64,000 bases of DNA, from contig JANBQS010000003.1 in assembly GCA_027577415.1 (NCBI GenBank), positions 28,547 to 92,546 of the forward strand, given 5' to 3'. The DNA is from Coemansia sp. RSA 922 (taxonomy: Eukaryota; Kickxellomycota; Kickxellomycetes; Kickxellales; Kickxellaceae). Under the pieces are notes generated by a model, which was not told where the DNA came from, did no database searches, and worked only from the letters and a program-made list of their open reading frames with translations. The number at the start of each line of letters is the position of its first letter. The stretch's first letter is position 1. This document shows positions 20,166 to 29,517 of the stretch, piece by piece. A program made the translations under genes and the position numbers.

Positions 20166-20858
20166 CTACATTGCCATACCCATGCTCTCGCGTAACTCGG
20201 CCAACTCATCGTCTTCATCCACATGCTCGACAACAGGACGCGTGTTGCGCTGGGGCTGTGCAGTGGGACTCCTAGCAGCAGCAGAAGCAACGGTCTGTGG
20301 CGGGAGTTTAGGCAAAGACACTGGGACTCTACCCGAGTTAAGCAACTGTTTATCCAACTCTTCCTGTTCCAATTCCTCTAGTTCAGCTTCCAATTCGTCT
20401 TCGTCCATTTCAGCACCAAACAACTGAGGCTGAGAAATAGCGTCAGAGACCTCGTTAGCCAAATCCATCTGCTCTCTAATATCCTCCATAGTTTGGTCGA
20501 CCTTATCGATATTCAAATCCTTATGTATATGTTTCATAGCTTCGGCGCCCCGTTCCATAGCCTTCATAGTCTCGAGGTTGACGTTTGCGGCTTCAATCGA
20601 CATTGCCTGTGCTTCGATGGTCATACGAGTACCGCTCATCTTTTCTAACTGATTGTCGTATAGTTTCTTACGCTTCAACGCCAATAGGGCTACGCGTCGG
20701 TTGGAGGTGGCGTTGGTCCGCGCGATTTTAAGTTCATTGTCGATTTTACCCTGAATGTGTAGCTCTCGCTTTTCTAGCATGGTCAGCGTTTCCCGTAGAT
20801 TTATAATTGCATCTTTGGGCGTCGTCTTTTCCTTCTTCTTGGCAAAGAACAGATTCAT
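20166..20858 (-). CDS. snf7: ESCRT-III subunit Snf7/Vps32 (CHMP4)
   Basis: A 230-residue ESCRT-III core subunit that polymerises on endosomal membranes to drive vesicle budding and membrane scission. The N-terminal basic helix (FAKKKEKTTPKDAI), the paired helices with ALLALKRKK, the QAMSIEAANVNLETM segment, the acidic region EDELEAELEELEQEELDKQLL and a C-terminal MIM-like helix (DELAELRESMGMAM) are in canonical order. Length matches yeast Snf7 (240). Start is ATG 20858; the three codons upstream begin with TTG. Intronless. Confidence 0.95.
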   Translation of the reverse strand: MNLFFAKKKEKTTPKDAIINLRETLTMLEKRELHIQGKIDNELKIARTNATSNRRVALLALKRKKLYDNQLEKMSGTRMTIEAQAMSIEAANVNLETMKAMERGAEAMKHIHKDLNIDKVDQTMEDIREQMDLANEVSDAISQPQLFGAEMDEDELEAELEELEQEELDKQLLNSGRVPVSLPKLPPQTVASAAARSPTAQPQRNTRPVVEHVDEDDELAELRESMGMAM

Positions 20859-21252
20859 GATTGACAAATGTGAAAGAAAAAAAGGTAGTATACAAAATTT
20901 AGTGTAGAAGAGAAAACCTGAAGAATGCGTTAGTTTGCCAAGCTAAAGCTTGTGTAGTTTAAGCGTCACGTGGTATGCGCATGATTAAATCTGTTGACCC
21001 AATTTTTTGGCAGTAAGAGCTGGAGCCAATCACAGAGCTGAAATGGAATGGGTCGATTGTTGTTGGTTTCCTTTGTATGCGCAAAACTAAATTAGGACGG
21101 ATGGGGGGAGGCTTGCTGGTCTTGAAAACTACACGAACCAGTCCGCTTTTTTGACCTACAAACTTTCCATCACCTTTTTCTTTTTTGCATACTCTTAACT
21201 TTTCAAGTACCCTTTTTTTTCTTCGCCTAACGACTCCCCTCCACCCAGAATA
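20859..21252. promoter_or_regulatory. Divergent promoter Snf7/RAX1-like
   Basis: The 394 bp between divergent starts include a CACGTG (20967-20972) in the context GTCACGTGG and a pyrimidine-rich leader just before ATG 21253. Confidence 0.4.
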
Positions 21253-23052
21253 ATGAACTTTCCTGCTGAAAAGAAGCCTGGTTATCAGGAAGACCCAAAC
21301 CATCCAATGTACCACATACCTCTGCCGAGCAACCACGCCGCGTTTGACCGCAGGAGTGAAGGCGACCATCGTGGCCGCTCTTTGAGTTCAGCTCAATCAG
21401 CTCTTGCACGTAGGTCATCAGATGACGACCGTACACCAATGACTACGTTTTTCGGTACTCAAGCCTGGCAACGCATGTCCTCCGGTCTACCCACGGGTGT
21501 CCGCGACCCATTAAACATTGACGAGCTAGAGCGCGAAGAACGACAGATGCCATTTACTCAGATGGCTGTCGGCGCGATGACCGACGAAGAAGCACTCAGC
21601 GCCGCGACCACTGGCGCTGCTGATGGCGGTGCCACGCCTATTGACTGGGCATACATGCAAGACCACAATCTGCGGACTGGCGGTCTGCCCTCCCTCGACC
21701 AAGTACTGACAAGGAGGACTAGGGCACCATTGGCATTGCGTGACTTTGCTGTGCACTGTTCTGTGAGGCAGCCACAGGCGCGTAGGTGGTTGGAGTTTTA
21801 TATGGCGGCAAGAACTCATGAAAAAATGTGTCTAGCCTATGAATCCGACCTACGCCATGCCAAGGCTCGTAGCCATTATGCTAGTCACGATAGCTACGTG
21901 TTGCCTGCTCAAGACCCCGATGAGCTAATGGACCCGGCTAGTCGCGCAGCTGCACACAATGCTACTATGGAGTCGTTGTCGCGCGGACGGTCCGAGTCAT
22001 TGGGAAAGGCCGGGTTCCGTCGTAGTCATCGTCAGTCTTCGCGTATGGCTGTACAAATCCAGACTGCCGCAGAGACTATCTTTTTGCGTTACTTCCGCGC
22101 TGCTCTAGACCCCAATTTAATGCAGACTGGTGGTGGGTTTCGCACAGCGGGCAACAACAAGAAAATCGGCTCTCTACGTCGCATGCTCACCCAGAAGCCA
22201 GGCGAAAGACCTACACTCGACGATGCCTATCATCAGGGATACGGCGTAGCGAGTGAGTCTGTTTATGTTAGTGCTGTAGCTACGCATCCTCGTGACCCGT
22301 CTCATGATGGTCTGGCGTCTCCTACGTCGCTGGTTATGTCGCATGATCACTTGCATACGCCGATTACGGACAAACCTACTACTCAGCAGCAACGGTACTT
22401 GCGCTTGCCGCATGGAGGCGCTGGTGCTGCTCGCAACCACTTGTATTACCATATGCCGTGGCCACCAGAGATCCTCACCGATATCGAGCAACGTCTACTC
22501 CACGATGGGTCTGCTCTAGACGCCACGCTATTTTCCGAGGCACTTCTCTATGCCTACGACGTATTGGATACCTACTATTTCCCTATATTTATTGCCGATG
22601 CTGTCTCGCGCAACGTTACTCGCGACCACTGTGTTCTCCGCGTACTAGTAGCCTTTGTGTTCCTGTGGCTTGGGTTTGCACTCCCGCTTGCTCTTATTTT
22701 GTTGGATGAGGAACCAAAGGCCCGCCGTGTGTGGGCAGTTCTGCCCTTGCTTTTGGGCTGGTGGAATGTCGCTGTTGGATTTGGCGGTTGTGACCTACTA
22801 CTGGCTGCTGTGCGCAAGTACCAGTCACCGGGTGTCAGAGACTCGACTCAGAAGAGTGATGGGTGGTCGGTTAAATCTCAGTTTGGCGGATGGCGTAGGG
22901 CTTGGTTTTCAACTAGGGTATCGGTTGATATGACTGCTACTAGAATGGTTAGGGCTAGGAGTATTCGTTGGTTTATCGGCGCTCTTGTCATGACTGCTAT
23001 TAGCACTGCTATACTGTGTGCTGTGCCTGGAACCAAGATTTACACCGACTAA
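21253..23052 (+). CDS. RAX1-like RGS-domain membrane protein
   Basis: A 599-residue protein with an RGS fold split by a long insert. The first half starts near residue 145 (SLDQVLTRRTRAPLALRDF, then ARRWLEFYMAA), and the second part is near residues 400-440 (DATLFSEALLYAYDVLDTYYFPIF). Three hydrophobic segments follow: near 460-480 (VLVAFVFLWLGFALPLALIL), near 488-510, and a C-terminal one near 570-590 just before the tail. N-terminal RGS with C-terminal membrane spans is the layout of yeast Rax1, which with Rax2 marks bud sites; in non-budding fungi the homologues are linked to polarity. The N-terminus is disordered and His/Pro-rich. Intronless. Family call moderately sure, biological role inferred. 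Confidence 0.65.
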   Translation: MNFPAEKKPGYQEDPNHPMYHIPLPSNHAAFDRRSEGDHRGRSLSSAQSALARRSSDDDRTPMTTFFGTQAWQRMSSGLPTGVRDPLNIDELEREERQMPFTQMAVGAMTDEEALSAATTGAADGGATPIDWAYMQDHNLRTGGLPSLDQVLTRRTRAPLALRDFAVHCSVRQPQARRWLEFYMAARTHEKMCLAYESDLRHAKARSHYASHDSYVLPAQDPDELMDPASRAAAHNATMESLSRGRSESLGKAGFRRSHRQSSRMAVQIQTAAETIFLRYFRAALDPNLMQTGGGFRTAGNNKKIGSLRRMLTQKPGERPTLDDAYHQGYGVASESVYVSAVATHPRDPSHDGLASPTSLVMSHDHLHTPITDKPTTQQQRYLRLPHGGAGAARNHLYYHMPWPPEILTDIEQRLLHDGSALDATLFSEALLYAYDVLDTYYFPIFIADAVSRNVTRDHCVLRVLVAFVFLWLGFALPLALILLDEEPKARRVWAVLPLLLGWWNVAVGFGGCDLLLAAVRKYQSPGVRDSTQKSDGWSVKSQFGGWRRAWFSTRVSVDMTATRMVRARSIRWFIGALVMTAISTAILCAVPGTKIYTD

Positions 23053-23169
23053 GTCTATTTATGTACTCCCATCATCTAAATATCCCTTTTTCCGCATCTA
23101 TTAATAATAAGAGCAAATCTGCCCACTACTTTAATTTTCTTCCTATTATTGTTTCCTTTATTTTTTTCA

Positions 23170-24240
23170 ATGTCTATTGGTATTGATTTGGGTGCTACTA
23201 GCTCAAGTGCCTGTGTCTGGAAGAACGGCCGGATACAGATTATTGACAGTCCTATTCCCTCTTATGTTGCCTTTACTGATACCAAATGCCTGATAGGCAA
23301 AGATGCCAAGGACCAAGCTGCTGTACACCCGCAAAACACTATATTCAACTATAAACGTCTTTTAGGTCGCAAATTTAAAGACTACGTAGTCCAGTCTAAC
23401 CTTGCGCATTGGCCGTTCGCAGTAGTCAGTAATAGACGCGGCAAACCAGTTATCCAAGTCAATACAGTACATACTCCGGAGGATATATCGGCTATTATCT
23501 TGGGCAAAATACGTACGAACGCTATGAGTTTTCTGGGAGTCGAGGTCAAAACCGCGGTTATCACTGTACCGGTTCATTTTACCCGTTCACAGCGCAAGGC
23601 TGTCAAGAGTGCTGCCAAAATAGCTGGTCTCAAAGCCCGTATTATCGACGATCCTGTTGCTGCTGCTATTGCCTATGGTCTTGACAAAGGTGGTGGCGGC
23701 AAGAGAAAAGTACTCGTTGTTGATCTAGGCGGGAATTCGTCTCTGGTATCACTTCTTGCTATAAACTCGAGCAAAATTAAAGTGCTGGCCACTACTGGCA
23801 ACCACCTTCTCGGCGGCAAGGATTTCGACCAGTGTCTAGCCAACTACTACATCAAGGAGCTTAATGGTAAATTTGGAGTGAACGTCTACGGAGATACAGC
23901 CGCTATGCACCGTCTTTTGGCTGCCTGTGAGCAAGCCAAACACGAGTTGTCTACGGAGGCTACGGCTAATATTGACTCTATCCAGATTACTCGTTTACAC
24001 TTTGAAACACTTTGTCAGACGCTGATCCGGTTGATCTTGGGGCTTGTCAAGAGTATTCTGAGTACATCGAAAATAGACAAGAGCAAAATAAGCGCTATTG
24101 TCATGGCTGGTGGATCGTCGTGTATTCCTATGGTTCAGGAGCAAATTGCGGAGTACTTTGGCAAGGAGCTGTGCAAGTTTATCGATCCCAACATAGTAGT
24201 TGCATATGGTGCGGCTATTTTGGCAGAAAGAATAATGTAA
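23170..24240 (+). CDS. Hsp70-like ATPase domain standing alone
   Basis: A 356-residue protein made only of an actin-like Hsp70 nucleotide-binding domain. Visible are the phosphate-1 motif IGIDLGATSS (residues 3-12), the Hsp70-like YKRLLGRKF, the AVITVPVHFTRSQRKAVKSAAKIAGL block, DPVAAAIAYGLDKG, phosphate-2 VVDLGGNSS, and the adenosine motif MAGGSSCIPMVQ near the end. Translation stops right after VVAYGAAILAERIM, so the interdomain linker and the substrate-binding domain are absent. A short segment that normally precedes the lobe IIB helix (around GIDFY) is also missing. With no stop or frameshift inside, this is a complete, divergent gene rather than an obvious pseudogene. It may be a co-chaperone/NEF-like or degenerate Hsp70. 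Start ATG 23170; the codons upstream begin with TTG. Confidence 0.8.
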   Translation: MSIGIDLGATSSSACVWKNGRIQIIDSPIPSYVAFTDTKCLIGKDAKDQAAVHPQNTIFNYKRLLGRKFKDYVVQSNLAHWPFAVVSNRRGKPVIQVNTVHTPEDISAIILGKIRTNAMSFLGVEVKTAVITVPVHFTRSQRKAVKSAAKIAGLKARIIDDPVAAAIAYGLDKGGGGKRKVLVVDLGGNSSLVSLLAINSSKIKVLATTGNHLLGGKDFDQCLANYYIKELNGKFGVNVYGDTAAMHRLLAACEQAKHELSTEATANIDSIQITRLHFETLCQTLIRLILGLVKSILSTSKIDKSKISAIVMAGGSSCIPMVQEQIAEYFGKELCKFIDPNIVVAYGAAILAERIM

Positions 24241-24556
24241 TATATTATTATGCATGGTAGGAATGTGTTTGGCTCATGAAGATGTTCAGCACTGCTTTAG
24301 AGCAAGTCGTCGATTTTTATTTTTAAAAATCTGGAAAGAAGGCAAAAATTGGATGGATTGGGGGGGTGGGTTCTGTATCCATTATTATGACTGAACAAGA
24401 ATTCGACATGGAAATATGTTTTTTAAAAGGCTCCAGAAAGTAGTGGGGAAGATACGGATACTCTATGGTGAATATCTGACAATTGTGCAACTCTGTCTTT
24501 TAAAAAATGTTGGTCACTGACTGTGAAGAGGAGAGACAGCCTTTTGGCTTTCGCCT
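24241..24556. other. Gap before small gene at 24651
   Basis: AT-rich with a poly-G patch near 24361. No homology seen to the shared upstream module of the 40867/48539/63504 genes. Confidence 0.35.
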
Positions 24557-24565
24557 TATAAAAAA
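24557..24565 (+). promoter_or_regulatory. TATA box of small gene at 24651
   Basis: TATAAAAAA, 94 bp upstream of ATG 24651, followed by GCAGGCC, similar to the GC-rich start of the leaders of the related genes at 40867 and 63504. Confidence 0.7.
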
Positions 24566-24650
24566 GCAGGCCATGTGGAGGGAATGGAGGCTGGACAACA
24601 TCTCAATTATTCTTATTTCACTACATTTGTTCCTAAACACTTAGTTAATA

Positions 24651-25079
24651 ATGGTTACTATAAGGATTTATATGTCTGAAGGGGGTGAAGATGGTATAGT
24701 TTATGCACTAGGCGCATACCGTATTGATAGCGACCCTATACCCAAATATTACCAGGCAGCCATGACAAGTAAAACGAATTTACAAAATATTATAGGAGGA
24801 ACCTACACGGCTTTTTTCGCTATTGGCAAAAAGTTTTTCAGGGAGGATAAAGACCACAAAAATTCTGAATGCCACTCCGTCACAATGGATTATGCTGTAG
24901 TATACATGAAGCACGACCAGGTTAAATGGTTCAAGGTGAGTATAAAATTGATGTCAGGGAAAATTAATATGACTGATGATCAACTTGCCAGCTATTTGGT
25001 TAATCCTCCAGTTGATGCAAGTTTTAATAATTCGTTTTTAGGAAGGATTCAAGTCAATGGGTTCACCGAGGTTGCCTAA
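24651..25079 (+). CDS. Small orphan-family protein (member A)
   Basis: A 142-residue protein with no signal peptide or membrane span. I do not recognise a known domain. It belongs with the other small orphan genes in this window: MDYAVVYM (residues 79-86) sits where they carry the second hydrophobic motif, and DQLASYLVNPP (110-120) matches DQLIHALANPP in the gene at 48539 (minus strand). Base composition is more AT-rich than that of the housekeeping genes. Its TATA box and short leader suggest a strongly transcribed gene. Convergent with member B at 25734. No intron evident; ends at TAA 25079. Probably cytosolic or nuclear; function unknown. Confidence 0.75.
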   Translation: MVTIRIYMSEGGEDGIVYALGAYRIDSDPIPKYYQAAMTSKTNLQNIIGGTYTAFFAIGKKFFREDKDHKNSECHSVTMDYAVVYMKHDQVKWFKVSIKLMSGKINMTDDQLASYLVNPPVDASFNNSFLGRIQVNGFTEVA

Positions 25080-25377
25080 TACAGTATTTAGTATTGCATA
25101 TAACATTGTTTGTTAAAAATATGAATAGACTCATAAAAATGCAATGTGCAACTACATATGTTTGATAAAAGTTGGGCAGAATTGGTCATGTAGGGAGCCA
25201 CTCATATGGTATGAGATTTCATATTTTTATTGCGTGTCACACAGAACTAATCAAGATCACTAAATCGGCGGTCTGGGCAAGGGATTGCGGCTTAGCTGCA
25301 GTAGAACGTTGTTATTTAAAAGAGTTTATTGTTGTTTACAAAATAGAACTCTTTATCTTCTCTTTTATTTATTTGAA

Positions 25378-25734
25378 TTAAATTCTAATATCACATTGCG
25401 TTCCACAAAAAAAGCTATTGCGTGCTGCTACAGCATTATCGAGTAATGTCTTATAATCACTGTTGGCCTTTTCAAACAGTATCAGTAGATCACTCTCTTT
25501 GCCTTTAAAGATATAGGTACTACCTTCATCATTGGCATACTTTCCCTCACCTATGACTTTACTAATATGTGTCCACTTTGACAATCCAAGGACATAATAG
25601 CCTTGTCCTGAATCCTCACTACCTGTATTACTTAGAGCTTGATCACAGGCACTTAAACCATTAAATCCGTAATTTCGAGACTCACTTTGGAATAGAAAAA
25701 AGCCGGCATTAAAGGTAAAATAGGTATAACCCAT
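25378..25734 (-). CDS. Small orphan-family protein (member B)
   Basis: A 118-residue protein from ATG 25734 (MGYTYFTF); the longer open frame has only a TTG before it. Two hydrophobic motifs, GQGYYVLG (43-50) and STYIFKGK (72-79), stand 29 residues apart, as in the related small genes. The second motif is preceded by Gly/Asn-rich sequence and followed by an acidic helix-like segment. No signal peptide, membrane span or known domain. A TATATAAA lies 108 bp upstream, and a tandem repeat with three TGACGTCA sites lies beyond it. Function unknown; same family as members A, C, D, E, F and G by layout rather than by strong identity. Confidence 0.7.
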   Translation of the reverse strand: MGYTYFTFNAGFFLFQSESRNYGFNGLSACDQALSNTGSEDSGQGYYVLGLSKWTHISKVIGEGKYANDEGSTYIFKGKESDLLILFEKANSDYKTLLDNAVAARNSFFCGTQCDIRI

Positions 25735-25841
25735 TATATTTGTAAATAAAATGCTGTAGTAGTTGATCAAGATTGTTAGGTGAAGAGAGAGTATGTGTGG
25801 TGAATGGTCTGAAGGTGAGAATAGAAGCAGCAGCAGCTTAC

Positions 25842-25849
25842 TTTATATA
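25842..25849 (-). promoter_or_regulatory. TATA box of small gene at 25734 (minus strand)
   Basis: Reads TATATAAA on the minus strand, 108 bp upstream of the ATG, followed downstream by a GCTGCTGCTGCTTC leader similar to the GCCTGCTGCTGAC leader of the gene at 40867. Confidence 0.65.
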
Positions 25850-25946
25850 CCAGAAAAGGAAGCGTTTCCTCTTGCCGAAAGAGTGGAAAATTGTGCTCCC
25901 CACTGTTTCCTGGCAAGCATCAATGAGCACCAACAACCCTTTGTCT

Positions 25947-26265
25947 CAAAGGATTCTGACGTCAGCTTCAACTGTCGAGACTTTGAAAATATAGTGCTTG
26001 TCAGAAAGTGACGCGATTTGCCTGGCTTTCTCCCCAATTTTCTCCTCTGGCATAGAAAAATATGCAACAGCCAAAAATGCTCCTCCTAGCCACAAAGAAC
26101 AGTGACGTCATTTTCAACTGTCGTGGGACTTTGAGAATATAGTGTTTGCTAGAAAAAGCAGCAGAGTGCTCACGTTTTCTCTCACTTTCTTCTCTTACAA
26201 GGAAAACAAGAAACTCTGCCTATAGCCACAAAGGATACTGACGTCATTCTTAGTGCTTTTTGTAG
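25947..26265. repeat. Imperfect tandem repeat, each unit with a TGACGTCA site
   Basis: Units begin near 25947, 26092 and 26227. Units 1 and 2 share TGACGTCA, then TTCAACTGTCG, GACTTTGA, AATATAGTG and AGAAA in the same order; unit 3 is truncated. The palindromic CRE/ATF octamers are at 25957-25964, 26103-26110 and 26239-26246, spaced 146 and 136 bp. The array lies 108-400 bp upstream of the TATA box of the minus-strand gene at 25734, where an upstream activating region would be expected. One octamer per 64 kb is roughly what chance predicts, so three in 290 bp is notable. Confidence 0.75.
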
Positions 26266-26873
26266 TGAAGATGTGATGTCATACCAACACATCGCTCGCT
26301 AGCAGTGTCACGTGAGGTGGCCAGGATCAAGACCATCGGATCACCTGATTTAGCCGCAGGCTCAGACTGATAACACATATGGATTATTTATTATAATAGC
26401 TTTTATTCTTTAGCTTCCTTTACGACAAGAATATATTTATATACGTCTAATAACAGTCATTATAGGTGATGTATTACACTAGAAAAATAGTAAACTGAAT
26501 TTTCCAACTAGCAAACAGTAAGACAACAAAACAAATGTCTTGTCTGCGTATTGCACGTCTTGTATGTCAAACATATATGCCATATCATGCAATAAATACT
26601 ATTGGAAATGCTGTGCATCCTAGTTTAGAGTATATTGCGCAGCCGCACTTTACATTGCTAATGTCTCTTCTCCAACACCAGCCTTTGCCCTTAGTAGTCA
26701 CTTTATTGCTAAGCCGTGAGTTTGGAGAATAGACCTTAGAGATTTGACAAAAAAAAGTGGTTATCATGCTTTTGTCACAATGCACATAAAGTACTATAAC
26801 ATGCATGTCTAGGAAAACATGACAGAGAAAAAGTTTGTTCTTTAGCTCTGGAAAGTGATGTTTCTGTGAGACT
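26266..26873. other. Gap upstream of tRNA-Val
   Basis: Contains a CACGTG (26309-26314) and a 65-codon plus-strand ORF (26535-26732) with no recognisable features. No gene called. Confidence 0.3.
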
Positions 26874-26946
26874 GGTTCTATATATCAGTGGTTAGATTAT
26901 TTCGCTTACACCGAAAAGGTCGCCGGTTCGATCCCGGCTGGAACCA
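26874..26946 (+). tRNA. tRNA-Val (anticodon UAC)
   Basis: A 73-nt cloverleaf. Acceptor GGTTCTA pairs with TGGAACC (one G-U), discriminator A. The anticodon stem is TTTCG/CGAAA with loop CTTACAC, giving anticodon TAC. The T arm is GCCGG-TTCGATC-CCGGC, and the variable loop is AGGTC. The D stem has three pairs, with a T-T opposition where most tRNAs have 10-25 pairing. Box B is the consensus GGTTCGATCCC; box A is TATATCAGTGG, weaker than usual. No intron. A run of at least ten T starts two bases after the 3' end and is the Pol III terminator. The TTATTTTT-rich spacing and perfect B box make it likely to be expressed. The TFIIIC subunit that reads box B is encoded in this same window. Confidence 0.93.
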
Positions 26947-26947
26947 A

Positions 26948-26960
26948 TTTTTTTTTTTGC
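26948..26960 (+). terminator. RNA polymerase III terminator
   Basis: Uninterrupted T run directly after the tRNA-Val gene. Confidence 0.85.
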
Positions 26961-27548
26961 ATATTGTTTACTTCTGGCTGTTTAAGCTCGAAACTATTTT
27001 TTTTCTACTATTAATCCTGTTGAAAGAGTGTGCAGCGACAACATCGCGTTCAGCAATACGTTGAGTACCAACTATGCTGATGTAGGACAAGTTCATCAGC
27101 TTTTCATACAGCTTTTCGTAGATACCAGCAGATTTGTTTTTTTTTTACTTCGGCTCTTCTCTGCACTGAAATGTCTCTACTACAGCCATTGCATAGAGCT
27201 ACATAATTTCTGGTATATACTACTATTCTCAAGAATAACAAAAAATTTCCATGCCAAACTGTGTTTGAATCAGCACTCAAGCACCAAAGCTGGTGATGTC
27301 TCGGACCATCTGACAGCAGCAAGGTAATGCAGACGAGGCAGTTGAGCAACCTATTCAATGTCAATGTGGAGCCTTCCCAGGACTGATACCATCTGCTAAT
27401 GTATTGATAGTTTAAATGAGAGTGCAAAGTAGTTAAAGTAGGTTCTTACCATCTGATAGTGTAGGTTTTAAAGTACATACGTCTTGGTTAAATAAATATC
27501 AGAAATAATGAATAAAGAAATACGCTGCAAAGAACAACCCGCCAAGAT
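26961..27548. other. Gap after tRNA-Val
   Basis: AT-rich; ORFs near 27028-27427 on both strands show no recognisable sequence and no promoter-like context. Confidence 0.3.
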
Positions 27549-27561
27549 ATTAAAAGGCCTG
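27549..27561 (+). promoter_or_regulatory. Possible TATA-like element of gene at 27758
   Basis: ATTAAAAGGCCTG; its last 11 bases (TAAAAGGCCTG) are identical to those of the TATA region of the small gene at 40867 (TATAAAAGGCCTG). It lies about 200 bp before the ATG, further than in the other small genes. Confidence 0.35.
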
Positions 27562-27757
27562 AAAGTCGTCTTTCTGGCTATGCTAGTAAAAAAATATTCC
27601 TTTTGACTGCGTGGCCGCTGCATTGTATTTTCAGGATGCACATTAGAAAAGCTGTTTTTTTTTCTCTTCCCCCCAAGAACACCTCTTCTCTTCTCTTCCC
27701 TTACATTTTTTTTTTATTTCAATCCACTTGGTTTTTACAGCTTTTTTTTACTTTACT

Positions 27758-28258
27758 ATGGATATTTGGCCGTTGTCACCCAAGAAGGAAGTCTTGCTAG
27801 TAAGCATTTGCAACAAAATAGTCGGCGAATGTAGCTCCAAACCCAACTACATCAGTTTCCACCAGAGCCTTCCAGTCACGGGAAAGGAGCTTCTGGCTAC
27901 AGCTCGCGACAAGTTTGATTACAAGGGAGCTTCAGCCAGGCTGGTGAAAACAGTGTTTACTGGTAACTTAGAAGCAAAGAGTGTCCCAGTGCAGCGCTCC
28001 TTTGTGTTTGACAATGAACAATATGAGGATAAATCTATCACTCTGTTCTTGACTACAAAGTGTTCCCCACCACACAAGAACCGCAAAGCTATTGAACGCA
28101 AGGCTCAGCATGCAGCCGAAACGACAAGCGAGGTTTCTGAGGAAAGTGATGATTACGGCGAGCTGCCTGAGAACATTGAAATACCGTTCTACAACCCCTC
28201 AAGAAAGGCAGCCAAGATTGTCGATGAGCTTGCTCACCCTGATGAAGCGCTAAAGTAA
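27758..28258 (+). CDS. Small orphan protein, candidate family member H
   Basis: A 166-residue protein from ATG 27758 (MDIWPLSP). No known domain, signal peptide or membrane span. KGASARLVKTVFTG (56-69) and KSITLFLTTK (92-101) are hydrophobic motifs 36 residues apart, like the paired motifs of the other small orphan genes, and a helix-like stretch (GKELLATARDKF) precedes the first. The C-terminal third is acidic and Ser-rich (TTSEVSEESDDYGE), then basic. The leader is long and pyrimidine-rich. Membership of the family is suggested by this layout and by the shared core-promoter 11-mer, but is weaker than for the others. Confidence 0.6.
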   Translation: MDIWPLSPKKEVLLVSICNKIVGECSSKPNYISFHQSLPVTGKELLATARDKFDYKGASARLVKTVFTGNLEAKSVPVQRSFVFDNEQYEDKSITLFLTTKCSPPHKNRKAIERKAQHAAETTSEVSEESDDYGELPENIEIPFYNPSRKAAKIVDELAHPDEALK

Positions 28259-29517
28259 TAATAGTAGTATATTATTTCGAAGAGCATTTGTGAATAAATC
28301 TAAAAGTTTTTATTGCAGCATGGCTCTGTCAACAACACTGTGTAGAGGTAGCATGCAATCATGTGTATGGCCTGGTTGAGCAATCGACTAGGGTTCACAG
28401 TGAATCCGGTGTCACACATCAAAGACAATAGTTAGTGCGCCAACCTATGAGTGTATGGCAGTACAACTGAGGCATCCAACCACACATCGTCAACAACATT
28501 AGGACTTATGCCCTCAGTGCCATGCGGGTCTCCTATGCCAGTGTGCCACGATGGATGATGGCCTGAGACTGTGAATGCGCAGCTACTGGCAATGACAAAT
28601 AAAAAGCACCCGTGTTAGTGCCACTATCACTGCAACAACCATACCCCTCATCTTTGGGCTTGCGAGCAGTCCCAGTGCATGAATAGTCCACATTAACCTC
28701 ACCGCTATTATCCCCAGTGGCAACAACAACGCCGGCCACAAAGGCGCTTTAATAGTCGTCAACACCGTACCCAAGACACTTCAACAAAGGCACGCAATTG
28801 TATGCTATAATGAGCTCCCCTACATGATGCAGAGTGGTCGGATTATTGGCTAGCGAAGGAGGTGAGCGTTAGAAAGTATGTATTGAAAAGTGTACTCAAG
28901 AGTAAGAATGGTTAAACCCGTATCCAACTAATGACAGGACGTTGTTTATATAGCATTTTTGCTGCTTTCTTCTAGAGCCGTAGTTAAGTGGATCCTGCTA
29001 GGCGTAGTATAGTCGGGTCATGCGGGTGGGCGCAAGATTTGCTTGGGCGCATCTCGTCATTGGTAGAAGGCAGCACACACGGGGTCAGTGCCTCAGAGAT
29101 AGTTTCCGTCAGCTCAGAAACCCTGGTCTGAAGTGTTCCACATGGGCTGCCAGGCCAGTCTTGTGGATTATCCCGCTGCTCTGTAACAGGCGCAACACAC
29201 CTACCTCTTGACAGACATTGGTATATTTGAATGTAGAGCTAGGTTGATATAGCACTGTTAGAGGCACTTGGTGTATTTTTGCTCAATCAGAAAAGGGCAT
29301 TAAATAGCAATGGTACTTTAGTTGGATGATCGCCAGATGTCACAAATCCACAAATGTCGATCCAAGCGTAAATTGGCAAAGGTCGCTTGAGAATCCGCAG
29401 CAATCGCGAGCTACTAAAATGAGACGGAGAAGAGGGAAAGTGCTTTCTCTCCTCTGCTTCTCTCCACTTTTGTTTATTTTTGCCTCTCTCTTTTTTTCGT
29501 TAGTTAGTGACTTTAAC
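28259..29517. other. 1.26-kb gap, possibly degenerate sequence
   Basis: Contains short ORFs on both strands (minus 28533-28774; plus 29020-29211), none recognisable. Base composition is more balanced than in neighbouring gaps, so it may be decayed coding or repeat sequence; I cannot assign it. The last 100 bp form the pyrimidine-rich leader of the DUF4246 gene. Confidence 0.3.

Noticed and set aside
26535..26732. A 65-codon ORF before the tRNA
   Set aside because: No family motif, no promoter-like context, composition like the surrounding gap.
29419..29517. Upstream ATG giving the DUF4246 protein a signal-peptide-like extension
   Set aside because: The hydrophobic residues come from a T/C-rich tract of the kind seen in leaders throughout the window, and the conserved part starts after ATG 29518. 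Not excluded, only less likely.
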